NCBI GenBank assembly: GCA_037957365.1
Contig: JARHVA010003637.1
Coordinates: 1,350,001 to 1,414,000, forward strand
Length of the DNA: 64,000 nucleotides
From: Torreya grandis
Lineage: Eukaryota; Streptophyta; Pinopsida; Cupressales; Taxaceae
Direction: 5' to 3'
Position numbers and translations under genes: made by a program. The notes under the pieces were generated by a model. That model was not told where the DNA came from. It did not search any database and saw only the letters and a program-made list of their open reading frames with translations. Below are positions 10,359-22,926 of this stretch, one piece after another. How positions within the stretch are numbered: position 1 is the stretch's first letter; every line of letters starts with the position of its first letter.

Positions 10359-10635
10359 TCTTTGGTGACTCGGCTAGGAAGTATGCCTACTATATTTGAT
10401 AACTCAGACCATTTACATGACTCTTAGACTCATAAAATAATTACAAATTTGATTCATGGATGTAAACAACCCTCTGACTTATAAAGACAACAAATTCTAC
10501 CAAAATAGGGAAGGAAACATAGAAAATAGGGAAACTAACTAAACAAAGTGAAAGTAAACAAACAAATGTGCTAAGAAAACACTTGAAGGAAAGATAAAAT
10601 AAACTAACTATATACAAAGAACTCAACCTTCAGTA
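10359..10635. other. 3' untranslated part of A1 between LTR-A and integrase
   Basis: Homologous to 25975-26239. No domain. The sequence TTTGGTGACTCGGCTAGG just outside the LTR resembles a plant PBS on the plus strand, but the only coding DNA here runs on the minus strand. Confidence 0.6.
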
Positions 10636-11334
10636 GTAATGTTTCAATTGTACCCCATTCACTGGGATAGTAAGCTCCTTACCATCCATTTTTACAAGTT
10701 GGAAGGCATTATGGGATTTACAGCTAGAGATTATGTATGGACCACTCCAAATTGAGTCAAAATTTATGTGCCTTCTTGTCTTAGCTCTATCCTCATCATA
10801 ATTGAGGACTAAATCTCTTTCTTTAAAACTTCATGAAGAATCTCCTTTGTCAAAGGCTCTCTTCACTTTTTCTTGATAGCTTTCCATGGCTAGCATGGAC
10901 TACTATCTTATCTCTTCCAACTCCATAAGCTCAACATATCTAATCTCTATAAGTTCATTATTTAACAACTCAAGTTTATTCATTAGTTATAAGGTAGAAA
11001 ATTTAAGATAAATAGGCATTCTTAATTCCTTACCACATACTAGCTTATAGGGATAGTTGGCTATTGACCTTTTATAGGTGATCATATCAGCCCATAGAGC
11101 TAACTTCAATTTTAGATGCCATGACCTCTGATTATCTTCAATTTTTCTTCTTATGATCTTCAATAATTTCTTATTAGTGCACTTAGCAATCCCATTTCCT
11201 TTTGGATAGTGATTTGATGACATGATAAGAAAGACACTATGTTGAACTACCCATTGGCTGATTCTAGACCCCAAAATGGCCATAACATTGTCATAAATAA
11301 TGATTGAATGGATTCCAAATCTAGTAAGCAAACC
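10636..11334 (-). pseudogene. Ty3/gypsy integrase, C-terminal half (A1)
   Basis: The minus-strand frame at 10987-11331 reads LTRFGIHSIIIYDNVMAILG, the part of the integrase core around the second catalytic Asp (here kept in YDN), then SSNHYPKGNGIAKCTNKKLL, where the usual catalytic Glu (NG-x-E-x-TN) has become Lys. The C-terminal domain continues to about 10636. The N-terminal half and the first Asp are lost at the 11334 junction. The homologous A2 copy has the reverse defects: it keeps the Glu (VESTNK) but has a stop where the Asp should be. Confidence 0.85.
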
Positions 11335-12915
11335 TTTATGATGGTTTATTACACTTTCATTTTATACACTTCCTTGAATGCATTTTCTTACTTATTAAAC
11401 ATCTGAATATGCTCCATTATTTATGACCCTCTTACCTTTATTTGCCTACTTTAATATTTGAATATGTCATTACTTATTGTACAAACATTTTAGTATGGAA
11501 TTCCTTGATTTTTGGATAGGTTATTAAGTCTTTTCCCTTTACTTTTTCAACATTAGAATGTGCTCTTTGTTTGAGGTCTCTTTGGGCCATCATATTTTGA
11601 TTTAATTTTGATTTCTCTTGTTTAGGTGCTTAATTTATTATTGATCTTGTATTATTACTATCTATACATTATCATGATATATATCATGTATATTAAGACT
11701 TTATGTGTGTAGATTGGATTAAAAAGAGGATAAATTCAAACATTAATCATGAAAACTCATAAAATAATGATTAAAATTGACAATCTAAGCCAAAATATTC
11801 ATGCAGGGGTTGCTAATGATAACAAGATATAAAGAAAGAAAGAAATCAACCATTACCTTCCTAAATGACTCCATTAATCAAAGGCAGATCCAAGTGTGTT
11901 CTCCCCTTGATCTAGAGCTCTAGTCTTTGTCAACAATGGATTTTTTTCTCCTCCATTGCCTTAAGAACTCTATGCAAAACCTAGGCTCATGATATAAACT
12001 ATCTATTTTGCCTATCAATGAAGTTAATCCAAATGAAAATAACATAATAATGAAAATACAAATGACTTGTGGAGATATTTTATCATTATAATTTTACACA
12101 ACTTTAGCTTAAAAATTGTAGTGTTAAGCCTTTTATTTATAGTTTTTTAGAATTGATCAGGATCAACCATGACCATCCATCTCAAGATTGAGATGTGTGT
12201 CCATGAATTAATATAATATTTATAATTAAATATATAAATATCCTTATCATGATTTGAGAAGAAGGGGCATTAATGAGGCATGTGAATAAGTAAAGAGGCA
12301 TGGTAAGCCATAATCATGATATTTTTGTAATTATGGCTTTTGGATGCCACCCCATAGATGATGTCATTTAGGTGATGAAAATATTAAGAATCTATTTCTA
12401 ATAAATAAATAATCAATAACCTCCATGGAAAATTTTCTTAAGATTTTGATTTGAATTAATTAGCTTTAAACATGATTAATCCATATTTATGCAATTCTTT
12501 ATAAATTGGCCCTCAATTAATCAAAATAGTTAGAAAGTCATATTACTAGGTTGTGATTTGACTCAAGAAAAATTAGAAGGTGATGTTAGATGCATTGGAA
12601 CCATATTCCCATTTAAGATTATTACAACATAAAATAATAAAAATACATGACATGTACTAATGAATTAAAATAAAAGAGTGATCTAGAGCACAAAAAGTCA
12701 AAATCATCATTTTGACTTGAAATGAATTGTTCAAAGTTAGGTATCACATAAAATGCATTTTTTAAGGATACTTTGGTCTAAATTAGCACTTGTAAATGAT
12801 AAGTTCAAACCATTTAACATGTTTTAGTGATTTTGACCTAAATTAGGTATTTTAGAGCAATTCAAGTAAGATTGAAAATTTCAACACAATTGGTGTTAAG
12901 AATTAGATGTCTACA
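11335..12915 (-). repeat. LTR-B inverted copy
   Basis: Reverse complement of 22140-23725 and of 1-1033 (for example AAATGACATCATC at 12357-12369 in reverse). On the minus strand it starts TGTAGACATC directly after a polypurine tract, so it is a 3' LTR of a minus-strand relative of D. It ends with CATAAA exactly at the nucleotide where A1 and A2 begin in the other two copies, but here the neighbour is integrase, not LTR-A. Confidence 0.85.
12134..12141 (-). promoter_or_regulatory. TATA box of inverted LTR-B
   Basis: Minus-strand TATAAATA, same position relative to the LTR start as in the other LTR-B copies. Confidence 0.5.
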
Positions 12916-12929
12916 TTTTCCCCCTATTT
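12916..12929 (-). other. Polypurine tract next to inverted LTR-B
   Basis: Minus strand AAATAGGGGGAAAA, then the LTR start TGTAGACATC. About 60-75 bp further out (to about 12990) still match the end of D (22060-22123), for example CTCTTTTCTTTGAAAA. Confidence 0.75.
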
Positions 12930-12989
12930 GAGAAGGTGTAACGAGCCATTCAGGCAAAGCAACACCTTTTCAAAGAAAAGAGTTAAGAA

Positions 12990-15040
12990 GAAATTGGAAA
13001 ACTTATTGAGATTTATTGAGTTGTTTATTGATATTTTTCCTAACTATTGCCTAACCTAATGTGTTTATCTTTTATGGTTTTTCCTTTAGGTTGACAGGTT
13101 ATCCAAACCCAAGAGACTACTTTTCAAGTTTGCTTGTTTCATTGAAAAAGTGCTTCAAAACTAAACTACATGCTGACCATTTTCTTATAGGACCTACTTG
13201 GAAACTGATCCATTTATGCCTAATTAAGTGGGTTAAACCTCTTTTTAGTGCTTAAAAAGAATTAAGAAAATTTCCATTTGGTTCTTAAGGAAAAATTTCT
13301 TGTTTATATTAAATGTTTTTTTAGTTATTCTTTAAAGGCTTTTTCAAATTAAGGCCAAGGGGCCAAAAAACACCATCAAACATTTCAATTTAGTGCTTTA
13401 AAACCAAACCCACTTCAAAGTTTTATTTTAAGTAAGTCATTTATCATTGTTTTCTTAGTTTAAATTTGTTTGAGTAAAAAGGAAGTTGTGTGTGTATGCT
13501 CTCCCTCCATCCCCTATAAGTAACTTGTGGGATCAAAAGCACCATATTCATTGCAAATTTCCCTAGTCTAAAAGTATAAAATAAATGTTGTGAAGGCTCT
13601 TCCCAAGACCTGCATGGCTTGGGTAATCTATAAACAACCTTAAAGCTCTTTTACTTAGTTTTTATTTTCATTGCATCTTGGCTTGTGAGGGGGATTTCAT
13701 CACCTCCCATAAGTTATTTAGGAAAGCTTTGACCCAAGGTTTCATCTCCCAGCATCATCTTCAACCCATCTCCATAGGGGGTACATAAATTGTGATCACC
13801 CCACTAGGATGGTGGTTTTATTAGTTAAACCATATCCTATTGTTGGTGGCTAGACTTGGGATGTTTGATCATGTTGGACATCACACTACACTAAGAAAGT
13901 GATGGATGTAGTGGTTGTAAAAAGGGCAAGAGATTTTTACAACAATCCATATGACAGGGACCCAATTGATATGTTATTATTTTACATTTTAACATGAAAT
14001 TATTGTGCATCTGATCCATCTAGAAACATTCAAAAACTTGCTAGTTTAGCTAACCCCACTTTGTCACACCTTTTTAGTTTATGGATTAAGATGATTAATT
14101 AGTTAATTTGTCTTTGTCTTAGATTACTTGGTATTTTTTTGGGTCAAAACTTTATTGTTAATAAAATTTCATAAAAAAACACATTGTCCACAAATTTCTT
14201 GAATATGGAGGTGTTACATTGTCCAAGTGAAAATAATATTTTTCTTTATTCAAATTATCATCTTAAACATTATGTCATATCATCCATTTTGGTGTAGTTA
14301 TGCTACCCATTTGATTCTAGATCATTTGAAAAGAAATCTTAAGTCTCTCATTGATAATTTAAATTTGGAATTGGACTTTTCTAAATTTATAAAGGTTGAT
14401 GTTAAATTGGGTTCACCATTTTCACTTGAATTGTTTTAAATTGGGTTCAATTTCCTATTTGAATTGAGGGACATTTATAGACTCATTATCACATTATCAT
14501 CTTTGGTTGACTCAAGTCATCTTGTGTATCACTCATTCTTTAAGTCATAGAATATATTTTATACTATCATTCCTATTACCATGTGGTGGAATTATGTTGC
14601 ACATTTTGTTTTAGCTTTATACTTAGTAATTCTTGCATGTTTCCACATCATGATTTTCTTGGTTCAAATTGTATCCTTCATAATCCAAAGGGATTTCTTA
14701 TACTTTTCTAGTAGAAACTCATCAAATTTAAACTAGATTTTTTAGTATTGACGTATCTTAAAAGTTTATGTTTTAGTGTACTAGTGACACTCTAGGATTT
14801 TTGAGTTATCATACCCTCTTCTAATTTATACAATTTAAACTTTACCCAAAGGTTTAGTAATTTCATGAACACACTCTTCTAATTGTGTGTGGTTATAATC
14901 CACCCTCCTTTTATAGTCTCTTTGGTACCTTAGTCATTTTTTTGGAAGAAAGATTAAAATACATACCTTGTTTAAATGTTTACACAATATTGATCCAAAT
15001 ATATTAAAATGTGTAGAGATGCCCTTTCTAGATATAAAAC
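12990..15040 (+). other. 5' leader region of D without recognised domain
   Basis: About 2 kb of AT-rich DNA. Short frames at 13061-13255 and 14227-14439 show no known motif. The position upstream of gag suggests a long untranslated leader or decayed coding DNA. I see no PBS. Confidence 0.4.
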
Positions 15041-17700
15041 TAAGGTTCACTTATACTGGGATCCCTTACAACCCTAGCTATGAGGATGATCACTTTTATG
15101 ATGGATAAGATAATTTTGTTGTCTTTGAGGACATTACTATAACTATAAGATCTAAATGGGATTATACTAAATATCAAGAGAACCAAGATGAATCACTCCT
15201 TAGGTTGATAGAATATAGTGCTAGACTATCCTTAGATTTTCATATGGATCAATTGAAAACCTTAGTTAGAGAATAAGAACAATAATAACAAGAGAAAGAT
15301 TTTGCACAATCAAACATACCTTCTTCCTCTAACAAAGGTAAAGAAATACTTATAGATTCAAAACCAATTGATCAAGATCTTGTTAACAAGATTAAGAAAA
15401 TAAGGCCATGGTATGCCAATAAGATTATCATGGACTTAACTGACTCTCTTGTTTCTAATTCAATCCACAAATATGCCTCTAAGGAACAAATAAATGTGAT
15501 TTGATCTATGTAATAAACATTGATTGAGAACCCGAAAATTGATCAAGGTATCTCAAATGAATAGAAAAAAATACAAGAGGTTATGCAAAATGTTTTTTTA
15601 GACACATAATACACATTATTTAATCTCCAAGAGCCTCTTATAACTTTACAAACACAAAATCCCAAACATTAAATTTGAATTGAGGAAATCCCTCAAAAAA
15701 ATTTGGCTAGTTCATCTCAACCAACACAAAAATTGGTAAATAGACCAAGGACTCCCCAAAATCAACAAAACACATATAGTTCAAGGCAACAGATTCTAGG
15801 GAATCAATGACCTATTCACTCAAATCTAGTATAAAATTAAAACTAAGTGATGGAACATAGGGTGTACATGGCTCGCAAATCCACACAATAATAGGGGCAC
15901 ATTACACCCCAATAACAACAACAAGGGAACATTCCACCCTAACAAAAATATAAATAGAGGCACATTCCACCCCAACATAACTATTTTCCACCCATAAATG
16001 CACTAAACATGCAAGAGTGGAACTCCATGAAGGAGATTGTGTCACATTTGGATACTAGAAATAGGATCAAAAAGTACAATTTTGATGAGATATGTCCATA
16101 TCCATTTTATTTAAGCATTATTCAAGTCCCTTTTCCACATTATTTTAAGGCACCCAAATTTGACAAATACAAAGGAAAGGGTGACCCACATGAACATATC
16201 TGGGCTTTTTTTGTATTATGACAAGATGTTACTTATAGTAGCATGTTCCTACTTTGATTGTGTCTATGAAGTCTAGTAAGACAAGATTTAGATTGGCTAC
16301 TTAAGTTACCCAAGGGATTAATTATGGATTGGAATGAATTATCTAAAAAAATTGTCAACCATTTCTTGTACAACATAGAGCATGAATTAACCTTTTTTGA
16401 CTTATGAAAAGCCAAACAACATGATAGATAAAGCTTCATTGTATATTTATAGAGATGGAGAGAATTAGTGGGTTTATTTCAACATAATTTTATAGTTAAA
16501 TAGTTGGTGGATATATTTTCATAAAACTTACATCCTGAGGTCATGCACAATCTACATCTAGCTTATGCTAACTCATTTAAGGAGATCATAGATAAGGGTA
16601 TACATATTGAGAAGGCTCTTATTTCCAAGGGCCTTGTTAAGATATTTGCATAGGTTCAAACATCAATTTAGACCCCATATTATAGTTAGATAGTTTCACA
16701 AGATAAGACTAAAGTGTTAACAAGAATAAGAACATGATTGGAAATGGGTGAATGAAATGAGACATGTAAAAATAGTGTAGGATTTGTTGGCCCTAATCCA
16801 CCACCTAATTTGAAAATATAACCTCCATGGAGAGAAAACCATGGTAGTTTTAGGTTTTTTAGAAAATTAGGAGAACCAATCAAAATAGTGTTCCAAATGC
16901 TTGTAGCAACTAAAATAATTATATGGCTAGTACTATGGCCATTTCCTCAAGATCAACTGAAACTAGATTGGTACAAAGAGAATGAATGGTGAAAATTTCA
17001 TCATGTTATTAGTCATGGGTCTTATCATTGTGTCCAATTTTGACATATTATTGAATATCTCATTGAGAGTAGTAAAGTTGAGATTAAACTAGCCCCTACT
17101 CAAAACACAAATTAGGATATGGAAATCTATAAGGACCTCTTTTCTCAACATAATCAATGACCACCAAGGATAGAGGAAAAATCAAAATTAGAATTAGGGT
17201 CAAAATCATAAACAACATGAGCATACTCATGATCATAATACCCATAATAACAATGTGGGTTACAATAACATGCCTTAAGACTATAACAATACCATGGGAC
17301 ACATTTCTACAACCCATATTTCCATGGTTACTATTAAACCACAAGAAACATCTTGTGTTCCTTGTAGTATGGGGCCCATCATTATAGGGTCAACACCATC
17401 TCTCTAATAATACCACATCAAGTTCACACAATTTTGTTGCAACTCCATTTTCATGGGTTACTATTTTTGGACAACACCCTTATTTTAATTATAATGGCTC
17501 CTTGCCAACTTGAAATTGTATAAATGCAACTACATGCTTGTAAGTCACCCTCCAAGTCCCTTTTCCTTCATATTCTAATTATATTGGCTCCCCACCACCT
17601 CTAGGTTACGTAGTCATAACTAGATAATCATTATTTATTCTCTAGGGCCCTTCACCTACTTCTTCCATAGAACCTAATGTGAAGATTTCACCAAAGGATC
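15041..17700 (+). pseudogene. Tat-like gag polyprotein (element D)
   Basis: The readable frame opens with a charged region (GIPYNPSYEDDHFYDG near 15057) and a Gln/Asn/Pro-rich linker (15700-15970). The retrotransposon gag core is at about 16009-16640: APKFDKYKGKGDPHEHI, then LDWLLKLPKGLIMDWNEL, NHFLYNIEHELTFFDL and WRELVGLFQHNF, hallmarks of plant Ty3/gypsy capsid. A Pro/Gln-rich tail follows. At least a dozen stops and some frameshifts interrupt it. Capsid assembly would be its role in an intact element. Frame changes make exact ends approximate. Confidence 0.75.
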
Positions 17701-17959
17701 TAAAGCTGACTACTATCCCAACCAAATCTAAGTCATATTATCCCAATGTTGAAAATCCTTATAGTCTATCAGACCAATTGAGAAAAACCCCTACATAGAT
17801 TTCCATCTTAGATATCTTGAAGACATCTAAAGTCCATAGAACTATCATAAAAAATCTTCTACAAAAAAACACTATTCCCAATGATATAGGCATTGAACAA
17901 TCCTAAAACCTTGTGGGACATTTATCTTTATTTTATCAAGTAACATTTGATCAAAAAGA

Positions 17960-18200
17960 CATGTTTACACTTGGACCTAGCCATAATAACCCATTATACA
18001 TTGAAGTAATCATTGAAAACCCTAAGATCAAGTAGGTTCTTATAGATAATGGTTTAGGGCTAAACATCGTATCTCTTAAGTTGGTAAAAATATTAGGATA
18101 CATCACAAAATATATTCAACTAGAAATGATTACTATCAAGGCTTATGATAATGTCGAAAGGGATTCTATTGGTAAATTTGTTTTCCAATCATTTTTGGGT
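17960..18200 (+). pseudogene. Aspartic protease fragment (element D)
   Basis: The sequence around 18020-18090 reads VLIDNGLGLNIVSLKLVKIL, the retropepsin active-site region: the catalytic Asp and Gly remain (D-N-G) but the usual Ser/Ala after Gly is Leu. The segment ITIKAYDN that follows fits the flap region of Tat-type proteases. It lies between gag and RT as expected. Stops before and after show it is dead. Confidence 0.65.
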
Positions 18201-19780
18201 TTGTTTCACATCATACATTGCTTCATATTATGGATATTGAATTGTCTTATAACATACTCCTTGTTCATTATTAGATCCATGAATTATAGTCCATTTTTTC
18301 CACCTTGCATTAGTGCCTTAGGTTTCCCCATGATTGGATCATGGTTACTATTCTTGTTGATCAATAGCCTAATGAATATTTCAAACATCTTGAGGCCCAA
18401 TTTTGTAATTATAACTATTTTTTAAGATCTAAATTCATTTCCACTTCCATATAATTATATCAACCTTATTGATCTTGCTTCCACTTTGGTTGATCCATTT
18501 CCCACAACTCTTATGAAGCAGGTTGTTATTGAAGATGTGGGAATTTCCACGTATAGTCTTAAAGATGCCTTCTATGTTTTAAAGATACCTAAAACTCCAA
18601 AAACATTTGGTAAGATTAAACCTTAAAATAATCCTAACTAACCCATAATTATTTATAAATGGAAGAAGAACAACAAAAACCACCTATGATTTTTGTACCT
18701 ATTGTCACACCAAAGAAATATCAAGAGGCTTTTACTAAGGGAGATTGGTTATATTATGAAGGCCTTGCTAATTAATTTCAAAAACCAATCCAATCCTTAA
18801 TCAAATCATGGATCATCTTGATTATATAGGAAAAGGATTTGGCCCACAAGCATAAGGAATCTTGAAACCCATACCATCTATAGTAGTTAATTGGAATCAT
18901 AGTCTTAGATATATACTACTTGGGGGTAACCTCATAACTTTTGATAGTGATTCTTCTGAAGTGACTAGTGATGAGACTTCTAGTAGTGAGGTAACATCCC
19001 ATTATAGCCTTTTTGATGAGATTGTTGACATAGACCTATTTTATTCATATTCCATTTTAACCTTAACCATTGGAGCTTCCCATCCTAAAGCAAAAAATTA
19101 TTATATTGGTACATCCCATTCTAAAGTAGAACATCATATTTTTACCATTAGATATTCCCATCCTAAATAAAACCCTCATTGTTCCCTATTCATTTAAAAT
19201 ACCAAACTCATTGATTGGGACCAATAATAAAATTTCATATGCCTTGATGAGTTTTAGAATGAAGAATCACTTGTAGAATACATGGGCCTAACAGATGGAT
19301 TGCCCATTGGTGATCACAAACAAGGCTTTGATTTTTCATTAGATCCTTATACCAACTTTGAAGAGTAGGAAAACTTTATTGGTCATAATAAATATCAAAC
19401 ATTGAAATATTTGGGTTAATAACTCTTTGATGCACTCATTGATCAAGGAAAAATTAAAGAAAGCCTTCGAGTGAAAATCTATTCTAGGCACTCTTATGTA
19501 TGAAAGTTTGCTCATCCCCTCAAGATGAAAAAGGTCCATATAGCCTTCTATATCTAGTACATGCATCTCTTCAAAACAAAAAAGAATGTTTGAGCATCTT
19601 GCTCTAGAGTTTCCATAGTTTTTTCTACTTAGCCTTTACCTGAGATGGTATATTCTAATTCATCATACTATCCAGAGCTTTGGGAGGAACAACAAGAAGA
19701 TGTAGCCAAAGAAGTTGATTAAGATCATACCTTGTCTATAGTTTTAGAAGATGGATCTAGAATCCTTGTGGAAAACATGA
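18201..19780 (+). other. Protease-RT linker of D, decayed
   Basis: The only longer frame (18862-19170) encodes a Ser/Asp-rich stretch with imperfect repeats of about 60 bp (SHPKAKNYYIGTSHSK, SHPK; 19075-19170). Such acidic repetitive linkers precede RT in related elements. No enzyme motif is seen. Confidence 0.45.
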
Positions 19781-19786
19781 TATGAG

Positions 19787-20520
19787 TTAACTTGGGAACC
19801 TATGAGGATCCAAAAATTCTTTATCTTAGGTATTCCCTTACTAAATCAAAATGTGAACAAATTATATCACTCCTAAGGGATTATATTGACATATTTGCAT
19901 GGGCATACTCCAACATGCTAGGCTTAGCCATAGATTTGGTTGTGCATCACCTTGTTTTCCATCTCAATGATAAATTAGTTAAGAAAAAATTGAGTAAGAT
20001 GCATCCATGCATCACCTTATTAGTTAAATTAGAATTGGAAAATTTTCTAGGAGTAGGTTTGATTAGGCCACTAGATTAATCTAAATGGATTTTAAACACA
20101 GTCCTGTTGAATAAAAACACCCTAGGTATATGTATTTATACTAATTTTAGAGATATCAACAAATAATTCCCCAAACATGATTTTCCTCTACCCAATATCG
20201 ACATGTTTATCGACTAGATTGTTGGGTACAAGATGATATCCTTAATAGATGGTTTTTTTAAACAATCAGATCAAGATAGCCAAAGAAGATCAACACAAGA
20301 CTATATTCACCACTCTATGGAGAACATTCTATTACCAAGTCATGCCATTTATATTGAAGAATTATAGAACCACATATCAATCTGCCATGATTATAATATT
20401 CCATGCCATGATGCATGATATTATTGAAGACTATTTTGATGATATACTAGCAAAATCAAGAACAAGAGCTGGATATTTTGACATTCTATTTTTGACCTAT
20501 TTAAGAATGTCTTGATGGTC
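19787..20520 (+). pseudogene. Reverse transcriptase, N-terminal two thirds (element D)
   Basis: Residues readable from 19792: LLRDYIDIFAWAYSNMLGL, the conserved start before plant Ty3/gypsy RT, then LELENFLGVGLIRPLD. After a stop the frame continues with TNFRDIN and FPLPNIDMFID (20140-20215), shifts near 20255, and resumes with KIAKEDQHKTIFTTLW, VMPF and DYFDDILAKS. The catalytic YxDD (YFDD) survives. Similarity ends near 20490, soon after this motif; the thumb, RNase H and integrase are absent. At least two stops and one frameshift. Confidence 0.8.
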
Positions 20521-21336
20521 CACATAGATCTTGATTTTTTATTTCTTGATCCTATTGCATTAATATTTTCTTTCTTTTCATTTTTAAACATTCTTGTTCC
20601 TACTTGAATCTTGATTTTAAGTTTGGTTCATTTATTTTTATCTTTTATCTTTGTCTTTGCTTAATTTTTTAAATGTAAATAGTTGTAACTCTAGTTTTGG
20701 TCATTATTTTACCATTATCCTTAGTTATAAGTATTCACATTTGAATCATCTCCATGAATTTGAAATACCATGCCCTCGTAAGTTATTCATACTTATCATG
20801 CCTAATTTATTTTGCAATAACAAGCACTTTATGCTCTAGACTCAAATCTAAATGTCAACATAGCTCTAATGAATAGCTCTCAAGAACACTATGCATAAAC
20901 TAGGATCAATAGGTTTAGCACCTAACTCAATGCTTAGACATGCATCTCTTCAAATACATTGTGAGTCTAATCAATTCTTGGTTAGTTTTCATCATCCCTC
21001 ATTCCATTCTCTCTTTCCTCTAGGTAGACTACATTGACATCAAGTTCATGTTGGAACATGTGTCCATGGAATTATATAGGAAACATCCACTTGATTATAC
21101 ATCTTGGGTCAAATCATCCATCTTAATTCTTCTTTTCATCTCTTTCATCACTTTGGGCATTCTCATATTCTCGATTTTTTTTGGCTATTGTAGCCATTCC
21201 ACCATCACATACATGTTTATGCCCACTCATTTTAATCTATGAAATAGGTTATATCCTTAAGATAATTACTTTCCAATTTTCCCATGTTGGGGCACAAATT
21301 TTTAATTGGTTTACAAATCTAAATCATCCTTACAGA
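20521..21336. other. Non-coding 3' region of D
   Basis: About 0.8 kb where RNase H and integrase would be expected; no domain is visible. AT-rich with T-rich runs. Confidence 0.45.
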
Positions 21337-21817
21337 GGCAAACCATTATTTATTCAGTATCAATGATCAAAATTAGCCCTACTAGGGCACAACTTATGAT
21401 CATGATCAAATTTACTCTACTAGGTCACTTCTTATTATCATCCTTTTGGAGACCATGTTCTCCTTTTCTTCTAATTCCAATATCTCCACACTTTTACCCA
21501 TGATGGAATTATTTTAGTGTACAACTTATCTCAGGATTGATCAATGTCATAAGCATGCATCTTGCACTCTCAAATAGGCAAACCCTTATTTATTCTTTAT
21601 CAATGATCAAAATTAGCCCTACTAGGGCACAACTTATTATCATGATCAAATTTACTCTACTAGGTCACTTCTTATTATCATCCTTTTGGAGACCATGTTC
21701 TCATTTTCTTATAATTCCAATATCTCCACACTTTTACCCATGATGGAATTATTTTAGTGTACAACTTATCTCAGGATTGATCAATGTCATAAGCATGCAT
21801 CTTGCACTCTCAAATAG
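21337..21817. repeat. 240-bp direct tandem duplication near the 3' end of D
   Basis: Units 21337-21576 and 21577-21816 differ at only a handful of positions (AACCATTATT versus AACCCTTATT; CTCCTTTTC versus CTCATTTTC). They share CTACTAGGGCACAACTTAT and GAATTATTTTAGTGTACAAC. Close to the PPT, in the region where Tat-type elements often carry tandem repeats. Confidence 0.9.
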
Positions 21818-22123
21818 GGTGCATTTAAATTGTGCCCCTTACATTTTTAAATTGAATATTCACATTCCCCCCATCTCTGGGGCCCATTATAAATATAATT
21901 ATATTTTTATCATTGATGGTAACCACATGTGTAACCATTAGTTCATTTGGATGTGATCTATTCCATAGGTTAGTTTAACTTTCTCTCTTTTTGATATTCC
22001 ATGCTTCTCTATCAACCTAATGTGTCCTCTTGAGGGGTAATCATGGGTCATTTCCAAATTATTATTGATAACTCTTTTCTTTGAAAATGAATTAATTCAC
22101 TTGAATATCTCTCTACACCTTAT
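21818..22123. other. 3' untranslated end of D
   Basis: Contains GTGCATTTAAATTGTGCCCC and CCATCTCTGGGGCCCA; no coding potential. The last 60 bp are shared with 12930-12990 in reverse. Confidence 0.5.
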
Positions 22124-22139
22124 CAAATAGGGGGAAAAA
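22124..22139 (+). other. Polypurine tract of element D
   Basis: CAAATAGGGGGAAAAA immediately before LTR-B2, matching the inverted copy at 12916-12929. Confidence 0.8.
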
Positions 22140-22918
22140 TTATACATTTAATTCCTAACATGATTTGTATTGAAATTATCAATCTTACTTAAATTACACT
22201 CAAACACCCAATTTAGGTCAAAATCATCAAAAGATGCTAAATGGTTTGAACTTGTCATTTATAATTTCCTATTTAAAATAAATTATCCCTAAATTGGGCA
22301 ATGAATTTTATGTGATACCTAACTTTGATCAATTTATTTTGAGTCAAAATGATGATTTTGCCTTTTTGTGTTCTGGGTCACTCTTTTCTTCTAATTCATT
22401 AGTACACATCACTTACCTTTGTTATTTTATGTTTGAAACATCCTAAATGGGAATATGGTTCCAATGCATCTAACATCTCCTTCCAATTCTTCTTGAGTCA
22501 AATTATGACCCAGTAATATGACTTTCTGACCATTTTGATTAATTAAGGGCCAATTTCTAAAGAATTACATAAATATGGATTAATCATGTTTAAAGCTAAT
22601 TAATTCAAATCAAGATCTTAAGTGGATTTTCCATAGAGGTTATTGATTATTTATTAATTGTAAATATATTCTCAATATTTTCATCACCTAAATGACATCA
22701 TCTATAGGATGGCATCCAAAAGCCATAATTAGAACAAATATCATGATTATGGCTTCCCATCCCTCTTTAATGCCTCCCATGCCTCATTAATTCCCCTTAT
22801 TCCTAAATCATGATGAGTATATTTATGGATTTAATTATAAATAATACATTAATTCATGGCCACACATCTCAATCTTAAGATGGATGGTCATGGTTCATCC
22901 TGATCAATTCCAAAAATA

Positions 22919-22926
22919 TATAAATA
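22919..22926 (+). promoter_or_regulatory. TATA box of LTR-B copy 2
   Basis: TATAAATA followed by GAAG, about 780 bp from the LTR start. Confidence 0.55.

Larger units (their letters stand above)
1034..11334 (-). mobile_element. Element A1: Tat-like Ty3/gypsy remnant (3' LTR + integrase end), carrying Copia G
   Basis: A minus-strand remnant homologous to the left part of A2 (23726-26947). It holds a full-length 3' LTR (1034-2112 plus 9274-10358 once nested G is removed, about 2.17 kb) and roughly 975 bp of adjacent internal DNA with the integrase C-terminal half. The rest of the internal region and the 5' LTR are missing: at 11334/11335 integrase is joined directly to an inverted LTR-B. It begins at the same LTR-B nucleotide as A2, so the B-A junction was inherited by duplication. 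Confidence 0.8.
12990..22139 (+). mobile_element. Element D interior: Tat-like Ty3/gypsy, degraded and truncated
   Basis: Plus-strand gag, protease and partial RT in order, ending in a PPT and LTR-B2. RNase H and integrase are missing after about 20490. No 5' LTR in the plus orientation adjoins it; the neighbour on the left is an inverted LTR-B, so the 5' end was rearranged. Many stops and frameshifts indicate an old copy. Confidence 0.75.

Noticed and set aside
17157..17387. Hydrophobic 76-codon frame suggesting a membrane protein
   Set aside because: Overlaps the decayed gag tail of D in another frame; Ile/Met-rich because the DNA is AT-rich.
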